Positions 16,920 to 25,869 of a DNA stretch of 64,000 nucleotides are shown in pieces. The translations under genes and the position numbers were made by a program. Source of the stretch: SKLM01 sp964450435 (lineage in GTDB: Bacteria; Chloroflexota; Anaerolineae; B4-G1); assembly GCA_964450435.1 (NCBI GenBank), contig CAYVCX010000007.1, positions 18,491 to 82,490 of the forward strand, given 5' to 3'. The notes under the pieces are model-generated. The model saw nothing but the letters and a program-made list of their open reading frames with translations. It had not been told where the DNA came from and made no database searches. Within the stretch, counting starts at the first letter, position 1, and every line of letters begins with the position of its first letter.

Positions 16920-17765
16920 CTAGTCCCGTCGGAGGCGGCGTTCGGCCCGTGACGCGACCGCGATAGCACAGAGGATGAGCGCGCCCCCGGCCACGGCCCA
17001 GAGCGTAGGTCGCTCGCCCAGCATCCACCAAGCGAGCAGGGCGGAACCAATCGGTTCTCCCAGTGCGGCGAGGGTCACGTAGGTGGCGGAGAGATAGCGC
17101 AGGGCCCAGTTCAACGACGAATGGCCCAGGATCTGCGGGCCAATGGCCATCAAGAGAAGCCAGAGCCAAGTCTGGGGATGCTCGGGCACGGGGCCCAGGC
17201 CCGCGAGCAACATAACCGTCAGCAGGATGGCAGCCGCGATGCCGTAGACGGGGTAGACGTACGCCATAAGCGACAGGCGCCCCCGTAGTCCTCTCCCGAT
17301 GAGAAAGTAGCCAGCCCCAGATATGGCTCCCATCAGAGCCAGAAGATCCCCTACGAGCCGGTGGGTGCCCTCACCCAGGTCCCCGACGCCGATGATGACG
17401 CTTCCCACGATGGCCACGACGATGGCAATGGTCATCCCGCGGGTCAGCCGCTCGCCGAAGAAGAGGTGGGAGCCAAGGCCCGCGAAGATGGGATTGGTCC
17501 ACACCAGAATGACAGACGCGGCCACCGTCGTGAGGGCCAGCGAGGTGATCCAGGTGCCGAAGTGGATCGCCAGAAGGAGACCCGAAAGAAGGACGGCACG
17601 CCATTCGCTGGCAGTGAAGCCCATCAGCTCTCGGCGGACCTTGCCCAAGGCAAGGGGCGTGAGGATCAGGGTCGCCAGGGCGAGGCGCCAGGCAGCGACG
17701 ACAAGGGAATGGACCTCGGCCTGAGCGAGGCGGATGAGTACGGCGGCGGTGGAGACGGTGACCAC
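16920..17765 (-). CDS. EamA/DMT-family transporter
   Basis: 281 residues as called from GTG 17765, with about ten hydrophobic segments and two EamA repeats, as in drug/metabolite exporters of unknown substrate. The start is uncertain. The in-frame sequence upstream (KPYLGVSFG just before the GTG) looks like a genuine DMT N-terminus. A strong AGGAGG (17831-17836) stands five bases from an ATC codon at 17823-17825, with no ATG/GTG/TTG there. Either ATC is used, or a base change or assembly error has altered the true start. Confidence 0.88.
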   Translation of the reverse strand: MVTVSTAAVLIRLAQAEVHSLVVAAWRLALATLILTPLALGKVRRELMGFTASEWRAVLLSGLLLAIHFGTWITSLALTTVAASVILVWTNPIFAGLGSHLFFGERLTRGMTIAIVVAIVGSVIIGVGDLGEGTHRLVGDLLALMGAISGAGYFLIGRGLRGRLSLMAYVYPVYGIAAAILLTVMLLAGLGPVPEHPQTWLWLLLMAIGPQILGHSSLNWALRYLSATYVTLAALGEPIGSALLAWWMLGERPTLWAVAGGALILCAIAVASRAERRLRRD

Positions 17766-17876
17766 GCCGAAGCTGACGCCAAGATATGGCTTTACGTTTC
17801 TGCTCTGGGAAGACGTGTCGTCGATCGGTACCTCCTGGGAGCTCGGGCAGGTGGTGCGATAATCACATTATACCAC

Positions 17877-17905
17877 CGTCGCCCGGAGCAGAAAAACGAT
17901 ACCCG
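17877..17905 (-). promoter_or_regulatory. Possible promoter for the EamA transporter
   Basis: A perfect minus-strand TATAAT at 17877-17882. The -35 at 17-bp spacing (TTTTCT) is poor. It lies about 40 bases before the AGGAGG at 17831-17836, which supports the upstream start. Confidence 0.4.
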
Positions 17906-18041
17906 AGTCCAGGCGTTGATCGACAGATCAGGGCATCGGCCCGGTGCTCACCGCCAAGTTCGCTGATACGTTACGGCAGCGACGGGAGTGACAGAGCGGC
18001 CCCTCCAACGTCGTCAGATCGGCGGCCCGACGGCCTCAGAA

Positions 18042-18338
18042 TCAGACCCGATCCGATTCACGGTCAGACCCATGGACACGCGACGGGTCTGGCTGAGCAG
18101 AGCGCGTCAAGATCCGCTGCGTCATCCGCAGCAACCACCGCCAGTGCAGCAGGACGTGCAGGAGCACGCCCACGCTGAGAAGCAGCCCGCTCCACTTGTG
18201 AATGTCCAACCAGACCAGCCGGGCGGCGAAGTAGCCCTGCGGCAGAACGACCCACAGCAGGAAGGCCGACAACCCGACGACAGCCGCCAACAGAGCTATA
18301 ACCACATCGAGCCAGTAATTCCTCATTGAGTTGCCCAC
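18042..18338 (-). CDS. DUF4405-like small membrane protein (cytochrome b561-like)
   Basis: 98 residues with two hydrophobic helices (VVIALLAAVVGLSAFLLWVV and SGLLLSVGVLLHVLLHW). Three membrane-embedded His (IHKWSG, LHVLLHW) are arranged as in DUF4405/cytochrome-b561-type haem proteins, so haem binding and membrane electron transfer are plausible but unproven. GTG 18338 is four bases beyond the stop of the Tat lipoprotein gene; an ATG at 18326 is the alternative start. It probably works with that lipoprotein. Confidence 0.7.
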   Translation of the reverse strand: MGNSMRNYWLDVVIALLAAVVGLSAFLLWVVLPQGYFAARLVWLDIHKWSGLLLSVGVLLHVLLHWRWLLRMTQRILTRSAQPDPSRVHGSDRESDRV

Positions 18339-18341
18339 AGC

Positions 18342-19379
18342 TCAGAGCCCCCCGCGGCCCAGACAGATCCAGAACCAGAGCGCGTACTCGGGCGACACCG
18401 TGACCCGAACATCCGCCGGGATGTGGATGTGAGTGCCCGAAAAGCCGGCGAACTCCCGGGGGCCGCATTCATAGACGAAACCACAGCCGCCGGCGGCAGC
18501 ATCGTCGTTGATGTGCTCCACCCAGTAACTGTCGACGGGATCTGCCCCGGCGATACGCTCGTACCAAGTGAGCTCGAGGTTGGACAAATGACCCTGTTCT
18601 GCCAGGCTGGTGATGGCGTCCAGCGCCGTGACCACGCCCGGCTGGAGCACATCGCTGCGCACGTCGTGGGCCGTAACCGCCACATCCCGAAAATCCACTC
18701 GACCGCCCGGTGCGCGAATGGTCACATCCGGGATGATGACCTGCCCCCCATTTGCCGCCAGGCGCTGCACCTCCTCGCGGAAACCGTCGTATATTGCCCC
18801 AAGGCGGTCTTCACGCTCAGAATCCAGACGCACAACCATGTTGTTCTTGTAGGGATAGAGGTCCATGCGGAAGGCATTGGGCTCGAACCATCCGGCGGAG
18901 TAGTGCGCGTTGTACCACCACCCCTCCTCGCCGTCGATGGCGTCGATGACGTGCGTGTCCATCGCATCGTCGAAATGGTAGGCGAGGGCTATGTCCCCGG
19001 CCTCTGACAGATGGACCAGGATGTCAAACAGGGAGAAATGGCCCGGACGGAAGACGTCGGGCCGGACCGTCTCCACCCGCCCGGCATCAAACGGAAAGGT
19101 GCCCACGCCGCCGATGTGGATCTCGCCCTCACCCGAGGGTAGATCACCGGCGTGAGCCACCGGCGGCGCCCAGCGTCCATCTCTGGTGGGCAGGACATAG
19201 GAGGGCGCGTCACCCCGGGCTGGCGACGATTCCTCCACCTCCCTGGCGAGCGGCGCGCAAGCCGGGAGTGCGCTCGCTGCACCGAGCAGCGCGAGGCTCC
19301 CGCAAGCCACGCCCTTAAGAAGCTCGCGCCGGGATATCGTGCGGTCGCCGTCATGGACAGCGTCAGGTTGCTTCTTCAT
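18342..19379 (-). CDS. Tat-exported lipoprotein of unknown function
   Basis: 345 residues. The N-terminus has a twin-arginine signal (RTISRRELLKG) followed by a hydrophobic core and lipobox LPAC, so it is predicted to be exported folded and lipid-anchored. The mature part has no domain I recognise. It is rich in Asp, His and aromatic residues (AGDIALAYHFDDAMDTHVID, EEGWWYNAHYSAGW) and ends with THIHIPADVRVTVSPEYALW. A folded, cofactor- or metal-containing periplasmic protein is a reasonable guess from the Tat signal. ATG 19379 was chosen for spacing to GAGG. It lies 85 bp downstream of pgl and beside the DUF4405-like gene. Confidence 0.75.
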   Translation of the reverse strand: MKKQPDAVHDGDRTISRRELLKGVACGSLALLGAASALPACAPLAREVEESSPARGDAPSYVLPTRDGRWAPPVAHAGDLPSGEGEIHIGGVGTFPFDAGRVETVRPDVFRPGHFSLFDILVHLSEAGDIALAYHFDDAMDTHVIDAIDGEEGWWYNAHYSAGWFEPNAFRMDLYPYKNNMVVRLDSEREDRLGAIYDGFREEVQRLAANGGQVIIPDVTIRAPGGRVDFRDVAVTAHDVRSDVLQPGVVTALDAITSLAEQGHLSNLELTWYERIAGADPVDSYWVEHINDDAAAGGCGFVYECGPREFAGFSGTHIHIPADVRVTVSPEYALWFWICLGRGGL

Positions 19380-19464
19380 CACTATGACCTCATTCCGAGA
19401 GGGGCGCTTTGCTTAAACGTCTGATTCCCTCTCGCCTATTCAGACGAGGTCAGGGCGATGATTC

Positions 19465-20177
19465 TTACCTGAGCGCCAGCTCCGCAGCGGCGGCGCGATC
19501 CACGAGCCAGGTCAACCTTCCGTCGGCAGGCCGGACCATCGCAGCGGGCAGCGGCTGCCCGGCGCGCACGCTGGCCAGCGCCGCGGCCTTGCTCTCCCCC
19601 GCGACCAGGAACACCACATGGCGAGCGGCGTTGATGAGCGGCAAGGTAAGGGTGACACGCCAGGAGTCGCGCTTCGCCACGTAGACGGGGACGACAGAGC
19701 GCTCCCGCTCGTCCACGGCCTCTGTGCCAGGGAAGAGGGAGGCGGTGTGTCCGTCCGGGCCCAGCCCCAGCAGGACAAGGTCAAAGCGTCCGTCCCCACC
19801 CAGCGCCTGCTGCAGCTCCAAGCGATACACAGCGACCGCCTCCTCAGGCCCCAGTTCTCCTCGGATGCGGTGCACGTTCTCGCCTAGAATAGGGACACGT
19901 CGGAGAAGGGTGCGATGAGCCATGCGGTAGTTGCTCTCGGGATGGTTGGGCGGCACGCAGCGTTCGTCGCCCCAGAAGACCTCCACGCGCGCCCAATCCA
20001 GCTCCTGAGCCAACGGCTGCTCGGCCAGCAGGGCGTAGAGAGGTTTGGGGGTGGAGCCCCCGGCGAGGGCAACGGCAAAGCGACCTCGCTCGACGACCGC
20101 TGCCGACGCCAGAGCGGCGAAGCGGTCGGCCGCCGCACGGGCCAGACAGTCGACGTCGGGGAAGACCAGCAACTCGC

Positions 20178-20181
<4 letters not shown>
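19465..20181 (-). CDS. pgl: 6-phosphogluconolactonase
   Basis: 238 residues, the DevB type, hydrolysing 6-phosphogluconolactone in the oxidative pentose phosphate pathway. The glucosamine-6-phosphate isomerase-like fold is shown by ALAGGSTPKPLYALLAE and EVFWGDERCVPPNHPESNYRM. The catalytic-site segment LLGLGPDGHTASLFPG follows. GTG 20181 overlaps the zwf stop as GTGA, so this start is preferred over the longer frame from 20211. It is the third gene of gnd-zwf-pgl. Confidence 0.95.
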
Positions 20182-21671
<1,490 letters not shown>

Positions 21672-21754
21672 CAGTGACCCTCCCAGGGTGTGGGAAATGG
21701 ATTGGGAAAAATGGCAGAGAGCAGGGCGTACGAGTCGAGACCAGACCGGCTGGC

Positions 21755-22669
21755 TCAGGTGCTCTTCTTCACCTCGTGACCGCCGAACTCATTGCGCAGG
21801 GCAGCGAGCAGTTTGGCTGAGTAACTCTCTACCTGGCGGCTGGCGAGCCGCATCTGCAGAGCGAGGGTGATGACCGGCGCCGGAACATCCAGGTCAATGG
21901 ACTCGAAAACCGTCCAGCGGCCCTCGCCCGAATCCTCGACGTAGCCCTTGACGTCGCCAAGGGTCTGATCATCTGCCAAGGCGCTGGCAGTGAGATCGAG
22001 GAGCCAGGAACGAATGACCGTGCCGAAACGCCAGATCTCGGCGATGTGGTGGAGATCGAGGCCGAACTCGTCCTTGACCTCCATAATCTCGAACCCTTCA
22101 GCGTAAGCCTGCATAACTCCGTACTCGATGCCGTTGTGCACCATCTTGACGAAGTGGCCCGCGCCATTGGGCCCAACGCGCCCCCACCCTCTGTCGGGGC
22201 CGGGGGCCAGCGTCTCGAAGATAGGGCTTAGATAGTCGATGATCTGCTCCTCGCCCCCGATCATCAACCCGTAGCCCTCCTGGAGCCCCCAGATGCCGCC
22301 GCTGACACCCACGTCCACGAAATGGAGACCCTTCTGGTTGACTGTCTCGGCGTGACGCAGCGAGTCCTTGTAGTTGGAGTTCCCGCCGTCGATGACGATG
22401 TCGTCGGGACGGAGCACGTTCAAGAGGGAGCTGACCACCCGATCGGTGGGGCCGCCAGCCGGGACCATGGACCAGGCTGCCCGGGGAGGGCTGAGCTTCT
22501 CAGCGAGGTCCTCGAGCGACTCCGCCGGAACGATGTTTTTCTCCTCACCGGCCAGGTCATAGGCAACCTCGACGGTACGGTTGAAGGCTATGATGCGGTG
22601 GCCGTCCCGGGACAGCCGGCGCGCCATATTGCCGCCCATCTTGCCGAGTCCAACGATGCCCAGCTCCAT
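21755..22669 (-). CDS. gnd: 6-phosphogluconate dehydrogenase (decarboxylating), short type
   Basis: 304 residues, the short YqeC/GntZ-like class (E. coli Gnd is about 470). MELGIVGLGKMGGNMARRL is the nucleotide-binding start, IDGGNSNYKDS the substrate loop and GHFVKMVHNGIEYGVMQAYAEG the catalytic helix with Lys and Asn. The short class is often NAD-linked. ATG 22669 is right: an open frame reaches to 23092, but it crosses the promoter at 22800-22828 and precedes AAGGAGG. First gene of the pathway operon. Confidence 0.95.
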   Translation of the reverse strand: MELGIVGLGKMGGNMARRLSRDGHRIIAFNRTVEVAYDLAGEEKNIVPAESLEDLAEKLSPPRAAWSMVPAGGPTDRVVSSLLNVLRPDDIVIDGGNSNYKDSLRHAETVNQKGLHFVDVGVSGGIWGLQEGYGLMIGGEEQIIDYLSPIFETLAPGPDRGWGRVGPNGAGHFVKMVHNGIEYGVMQAYAEGFEIMEVKDEFGLDLHHIAEIWRFGTVIRSWLLDLTASALADDQTLGDVKGYVEDSGEGRWTVFESIDLDVPAPVITLALQMRLASRQVESYSAKLLAALRNEFGGHEVKKST

Positions 22670-22799
22670 GATAACACCATCCTCCTTGTGATCTGCTTCG
22701 TCCCTGTCCATCCAGCCAGCGCACAATCTCGCACACGCCGGGTTCCGCGTGCCCACCGCTGCGGCTGCTCCCCTACAAACAGCGGGACACCCAACCAAG

Positions 22800-22828
22800 A
22801 TTGTACAACCGGCGGCGGAATCTGACAA
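22800..22828 (-). promoter_or_regulatory. Promoter of the gnd-zwf-pgl operon
   Basis: Minus-strand TTGTCA (22823-22828), 17-bp spacer, TACAAT (22800-22805). This predicts a leader of about 120 nt before gnd, long enough for regulation, but no known riboswitch fold was recognised in it. Confidence 0.65.
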
Positions 22829-23002
22829 AAAAGAGGGACGAAGGTGGAGAAAACGAAGCAGCCGGCCAGCAGCAGCGGGTCGCCCGCCGTCTGGGCAAGA
22901 TAGGCTGGACGCCGCGTGGGCGGGGTGAGAGAAGACACTCCCACCGCATCCGCGGTGCACTGATCGAGCCGGCCTTGACCCGCCAGAGCGTGCAGGGCCG
23001 AG

Positions 23003-23031
23003 TTGACCAAGCTCGACCGACCTGCTAAGAT
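23003..23031 (+). promoter_or_regulatory. Promoter P1 upstream of tatA
   Basis: TTGACC (23003-23008), 17-bp spacer, TAAGAT (23026-23031). Confidence 0.5.
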
Positions 23032-23050
23032 AGCACGGCAACGGGACTGT

Positions 23051-23079
23051 TTGACGAAAGCCGATCATGCAGTTAGAAT
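23051..23079 (+). promoter_or_regulatory. Promoter P2 upstream of tatA
   Basis: TTGACG (23051-23056), 17-bp spacer, TAGAAT (23074-23079). It lies 48 bp downstream of P1 and is the closer match to consensus. Confidence 0.6.
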
Positions 23080-23098
23080 GACCGGGGAACATGGACCA

Positions 23099-23126
23099 GT
23101 TGACAGAACTCGATCAGGTTGTCAAC
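23099..23126. promoter_or_regulatory. Inverted repeat GTTGACA-N14-TGTCAAC
   Basis: A perfect 7-bp dyad in the early transcribed leader downstream of P2. It could be an operator or a loose hairpin. The TTGACA arm could also be read as a third -35, but no -10 follows at the right distance. Confidence 0.35.
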
Positions 23127-23290
23127 CCAGTCCGCAGTGGGAGTCTCCAACAAGCCTTCGTAGACCGCATCGTCTCTACCAACGGGTGATTCCGCCCGGG
23201 CCGCATACCACCTGGACCACGCGGTCAAGGCAGAAGCGAGCTCGTGACTTGGGAGAAGGAGCTAGTCCAGGGGAGAAAGGGAGGAGAAAC

Positions 23291-23464
23291 ATGTTAGGAC
23301 AGCTTGGCGCTACAGAGCTGTTGCTGGTGCTCATCATTGTGTTGCTCGTCTTCGGCGTTGGACGGGTGTCGAAGATCGGCCGCGAGCTGGGACAGGGGAT
23401 TCGCGGGTTCCGCGAGGGCCTTCAAGGGGAGACAACCGAAGCTGAGAAGCGCGAGACGACGTAG
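23291..23464 (+). CDS. tatA: Twin-arginine translocase subunit TatA/E family
   Basis: 57 residues. A short N-terminus leads into the single membrane helix (TELLLVLIIVLLVFGVG), then the FG-containing hinge and an amphipathic helix RVSKIGRELGQGIRGFREG, the TatA layout. The charged tail is short. AGGAGAAAC precedes the ATG. Together with the TatB-like and TatC genes downstream it forms the export channel used, for example, by the Tat lipoprotein at 18342-19379. Confidence 0.93.
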   Translation: MLGQLGATELLLVLIIVLLVFGVGRVSKIGRELGQGIRGFREGLQGETTEAEKRETT

Positions 23465-23955
23465 ACAGCAGCGGAACCCGCCCGGCGCCACCAGCGATCG
23501 GCGAAAGGGTGTTGCGGACGCTCGACCTGTTCCGGACGGCGCACCGCACCACTCCAGGCAGGGGCGTACACGGCGAGGGGACGCAGCTGTCTCCCGTGCT
23601 GCAGTGAGCCCCTGAGGCGAGGCCCGAGGGTTAAGGAATCGGCGTCGAACACCCGTCGATCTGGTCAGACAGTTGCCGAGATCGACTGGGCAGCCCATGC
23701 AGCTTCAGCAGGACTCCATCGTCCCCAGCGTTGGAAGGATGGGCCCGCCCCCGACAACGAGTCCGATCAGCCAACTGGCAGGGGATTCCTCGGGTTTCGG
23801 CGCGATGCGCGCGGAAGCTGCATTCTCCAGGCGGGCACCCATTCGGGGCGGTGGCCGGTGTCGGGTCCCCATGGTACAGCATACGAGCTTCGCGTTCGCC
23901 AGCAGCGGGAGGCCGCCATCGCGGAAACAGTGCAGGGTCTAGAAAGGGAGTCGGA
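23465..23955. other. Gap of 491 bp between tatA and tatB-like
   Basis: No gene is recognised. Open frames here lack start signals and family resemblance. No tRNA and no clear terminator or promoter were seen. Such a gap inside a tat cluster is unusual. Confidence 0.4.
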
Positions 23956-24327
23956 ATGATCGGAAACATCGGTCTCGGAGAACTGATCCTGATACTGATC
24001 ATTGGCATTCTGGTGACTGGTCCGAAGCGCACGATAGAGATTGCGCGCACGCTAGGCCGGGTATCCAGACAGCTCCGCGACCTGTCGCAAGAGTTCACCA
24101 GCGCCCTGCAGGCAGAGATCGACGCCACCGAGACAGAGGCAGGAAACCTGGAAACGGGCCTTCGTAAGGTCGCCGCGGACATTGAGGGAGCTCTATCCGG
24201 AGCGGCTTCGGCGGGATCGACGATGGAGGAGAGCCAGCCCGCCCCCCCACCGCAGGCTGAGCCGGAAGAAATAGACGCCCCGGCGACCCCATCACCCGCC
24301 CTCGAGTCCGAAGCGGAGGCCGAATGA
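23956..24327 (+). CDS. tatB: TatB-like twin-arginine translocase subunit
   Basis: 123 residues. The N-terminal helix GLGELILILIIGILVTGPKR has a Gly-Pro after the membrane segment, as in TatB/TatA. An amphipathic helix (IEIARTLGRVSRQLRDLSQE) and a long acidic, Pro/Ala-rich tail follow. The longer tail and direct coupling to tatC (ATGA overlap) favour TatB, though small Tat proteins are hard to classify. TatB with TatC recognises RR signals. Confidence 0.85.
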   Translation: MIGNIGLGELILILIIGILVTGPKRTIEIARTLGRVSRQLRDLSQEFTSALQAEIDATETEAGNLETGLRKVAADIEGALSGAASAGSTMEESQPAPPPQAEPEEIDAPATPSPALESEAEAE

Positions 24328-25022
24328 GCGACAACGTGCGTATGTCGATCCTCGAGCACCTGGACGAGCTGAGAGAGCGGCTGCTGAAGGCTGTCATCGC
24401 CGTGGGCGTCGGGGTGGTAGTCGGCACGTTGGTCACCCCACACTTGATGAGACTGCTGGTTGCCCCTCTCGGCGACCGGACGCCTATCGCCATCGCACCT
24501 ACCGAATCCCCCATAGTGTTCTTCAGGATCTCCCTGATCGTCGGTCTGGTCGTCGCCATGCCCGTGATCGTCTACCAGCTCTTCCTGTTTGTGGCGCCGG
24601 GGCTGGAGCCGCGGGAGAAACGCTACATCTTGATCGGAGCCCCGGCTGCCGCCATCTGCTTCGCCGGCGGCGTCGTTTTCGCCGCGGTCGTCCTCATCCC
24701 GGCGGCGATTCCCTTTATGGACGTATTCTTCGGCGGCGTCGTCGAACAGCGTTACTCCATCGACCGGTACGTAGGCTTCGTCAGCACCATCCTCCTCTGG
24801 GCCGGGCTGGTGTTCGAGACCCCCCTCCTGATGTTCTTCGTGGCCAAGCTCGGCGTCGCCACACACGAGACCTTTGCCAAGGCCCGGCGCGGGGTCATCA
24901 TCGGTGCCGCGGTGGTGGCAGCCGTAATCAGTCCCACCCACGACCCTTTCAACATGTTGCTCATCATGATACCTTTCCTGGTGCTGTACGAGCTTGGCAT
25001 TTTGCTCGCCCGCTGGGCGTGA
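24324..25022 (+). CDS. tatC: Sec-independent protein translocase TatC
   Basis: 232 residues. MSILEHLDELRERLLKAV is the conserved cytosolic N-terminus that contacts the twin-arginine signal. Six membrane helices follow, with FYQLFLF-like and FVAPGLEPREKRY motifs and the helix-4/5 segment FETPLLMFFVAKLGV. Length is normal. The ATG overlaps the tatB-like stop. Confidence 0.97.
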   Translation: MSDNVRMSILEHLDELRERLLKAVIAVGVGVVVGTLVTPHLMRLLVAPLGDRTPIAIAPTESPIVFFRISLIVGLVVAMPVIVYQLFLFVAPGLEPREKRYILIGAPAAAICFAGGVVFAAVVLIPAAIPFMDVFFGGVVEQRYSIDRYVGFVSTILLWAGLVFETPLLMFFVAKLGVATHETFAKARRGVIIGAAVVAAVISPTHDPFNMLLIMIPFLVLYELGILLARWA

Positions 25023-25188
25023 CCGGGCAAGCCCGATCCCAGCGAGTGTGGCAGCAAGCACCTGATCGAGCATCCCTTCAGGCGCCCAGAGATCAACCAA
25101 AGGGCAACTGTATCGACGAGGGGTCCTACACAGAGTTCTGCTCGCTACGGAGAGCCAGACCGGCAGGCTTCGACGTCGTCCGGCGAGA

Positions 25189-25262
25189 TACCCCAGGCAG
25201 GACTTGAACCTGCAGCCCTCGGATTAGAAGTCCGATGCTCTATCCAGTTGAGCTACTGGGGC
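25189..25262 (-). tRNA. tRNA-Arg(TCT)
   Basis: A 74-nt cloverleaf on the minus strand. The acceptor GCCCCAG pairs with CTGGGGT (G-U at the first pair). D arm GCTC...GAGC, anticodon stem TCGGA/TCCGA with loop CTTCTAA (anticodon TCT, complement of 25226-25228), and T arm GCAGG-TTCAAGT-CCTGC. CCA is not encoded; the discriminator is A. It reads AGA codons, which are rare in this GC-rich genome. Confidence 0.95.
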
Positions 25263-25364
25263 TTCAATCGTGATTCTAACCCGAGGAGGGACTGCTGTCA
25301 AGCAATCGATCTCGCAGCAACCCCGCCGTGTGCTGGCTAATTATGCCCAACCATGAAACAAGAA

Positions 25365-25390
25365 AGCGCCACGACAATCATCGTGACGCT
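25365..25390 (-). terminator. Rho-independent terminator after the unknown gene pair
   Basis: A 10-bp stem with one mismatch (AGCGTCACGA / TCGTGGCGCT read on the minus strand) and a 6-base loop, followed on that strand by TTTCTTGTTT. It lies 24 bp past the stop at 25414. Confidence 0.7.
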
Positions 25391-25413
25391 CCAACGGCTC
25401 CCTAAAAGGCTTT

Positions 25414-25860
25414 CTACCGAGCGGGCCGAATTCCTTTGTAAACCCGAAGCCCGCCCAAAGTACGCAAGATCCTCTCCGGATACCTGCCGGTGATGGCACC
25501 CAGCTCCTTCGGCGTCAGGGGCTTGTTTCCTCTGGCGAGGAAGACGCGAAATACCGCGTCAACCAAGGGCAGACTGTCCGTGATGTAGTCCGGCTGTTGA
25601 CTGCAGTGAATGTGCAAGACATGCTGCAGCCCGTTCACACGTCGCACTTCACCGGTTCTCTCATCAACCCAGTCGATCTTCTCCTCAGCGGCAAACTCTC
25701 GGCCAAAGGCCTGTCTGTGCTCCTTGCATAAGTGAGATCTCAGCTCCACGCCGATATCCAGGCCTCTACCCTCCCACCAATCGTAGTCGATGTGAAAAGG
25801 GGTATCAAGGGTCGGTCTGACCAACTCTCGCAGCGATGTAGGGATTGTCATCTCAGCCAT
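25414..25860 (-). CDS. Unknown protein, 148 aa, probable C-terminal winged helix
   Basis: Not assigned to a family. Residues about 20-85 contain PFHIDYDWWEGRGLDIGVEL and LCKEH. Residues 100-145 look like a winged helix: DAVFRVFLARGNKPLTPKEL then GRYPERILRTLGGLRVYKG, with a terminal GG...VYKGI wing. No membrane segment or signal. It starts 9 bp after the stop of the 526-residue gene and shares its promoter; the terminator follows directly. A nucleic-acid-related role is guessed from the wing and the partner's domains. Confidence 0.8.
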   Translation of the reverse strand: MAEMTIPTSLRELVRPTLDTPFHIDYDWWEGRGLDIGVELRSHLCKEHRQAFGREFAAEEKIDWVDERTGEVRRVNGLQHVLHIHCSQQPDYITDSLPLVDAVFRVFLARGNKPLTPKELGAITGRYPERILRTLGGLRVYKGIRPAR

Positions 25861-25869
25861 AAATCGAAC

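Larger units (their letters stand above)
22829..23290. other. Divergent regulatory region upstream of tatA
   Basis: No gene here. It holds two plus-strand promoters (23003-23031 and 23051-23079) and a dyad (23099-23126). The leader from the nearer promoter to tatA would be about 205 nt. Confidence 0.5.

Noticed and set aside
22680..22800. Riboswitch in the gnd leader
   Set aside because: Leader length would allow one, but no known aptamer motif or terminator hairpin is recognisable.
22670..23092. Upstream extension of the gnd frame (about 140 codons)
   Set aside because: Crosses the operon promoter and precedes a good SD; 6PGDH of this class starts at MELGIVGLG.
23101..23106. Third promoter -35 (TTGACA-like) before tatA
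   Set aside because: No -10 hexamer at 15-19 bp; better explained as an arm of the GTTGACA/TGTCAAC dyad.
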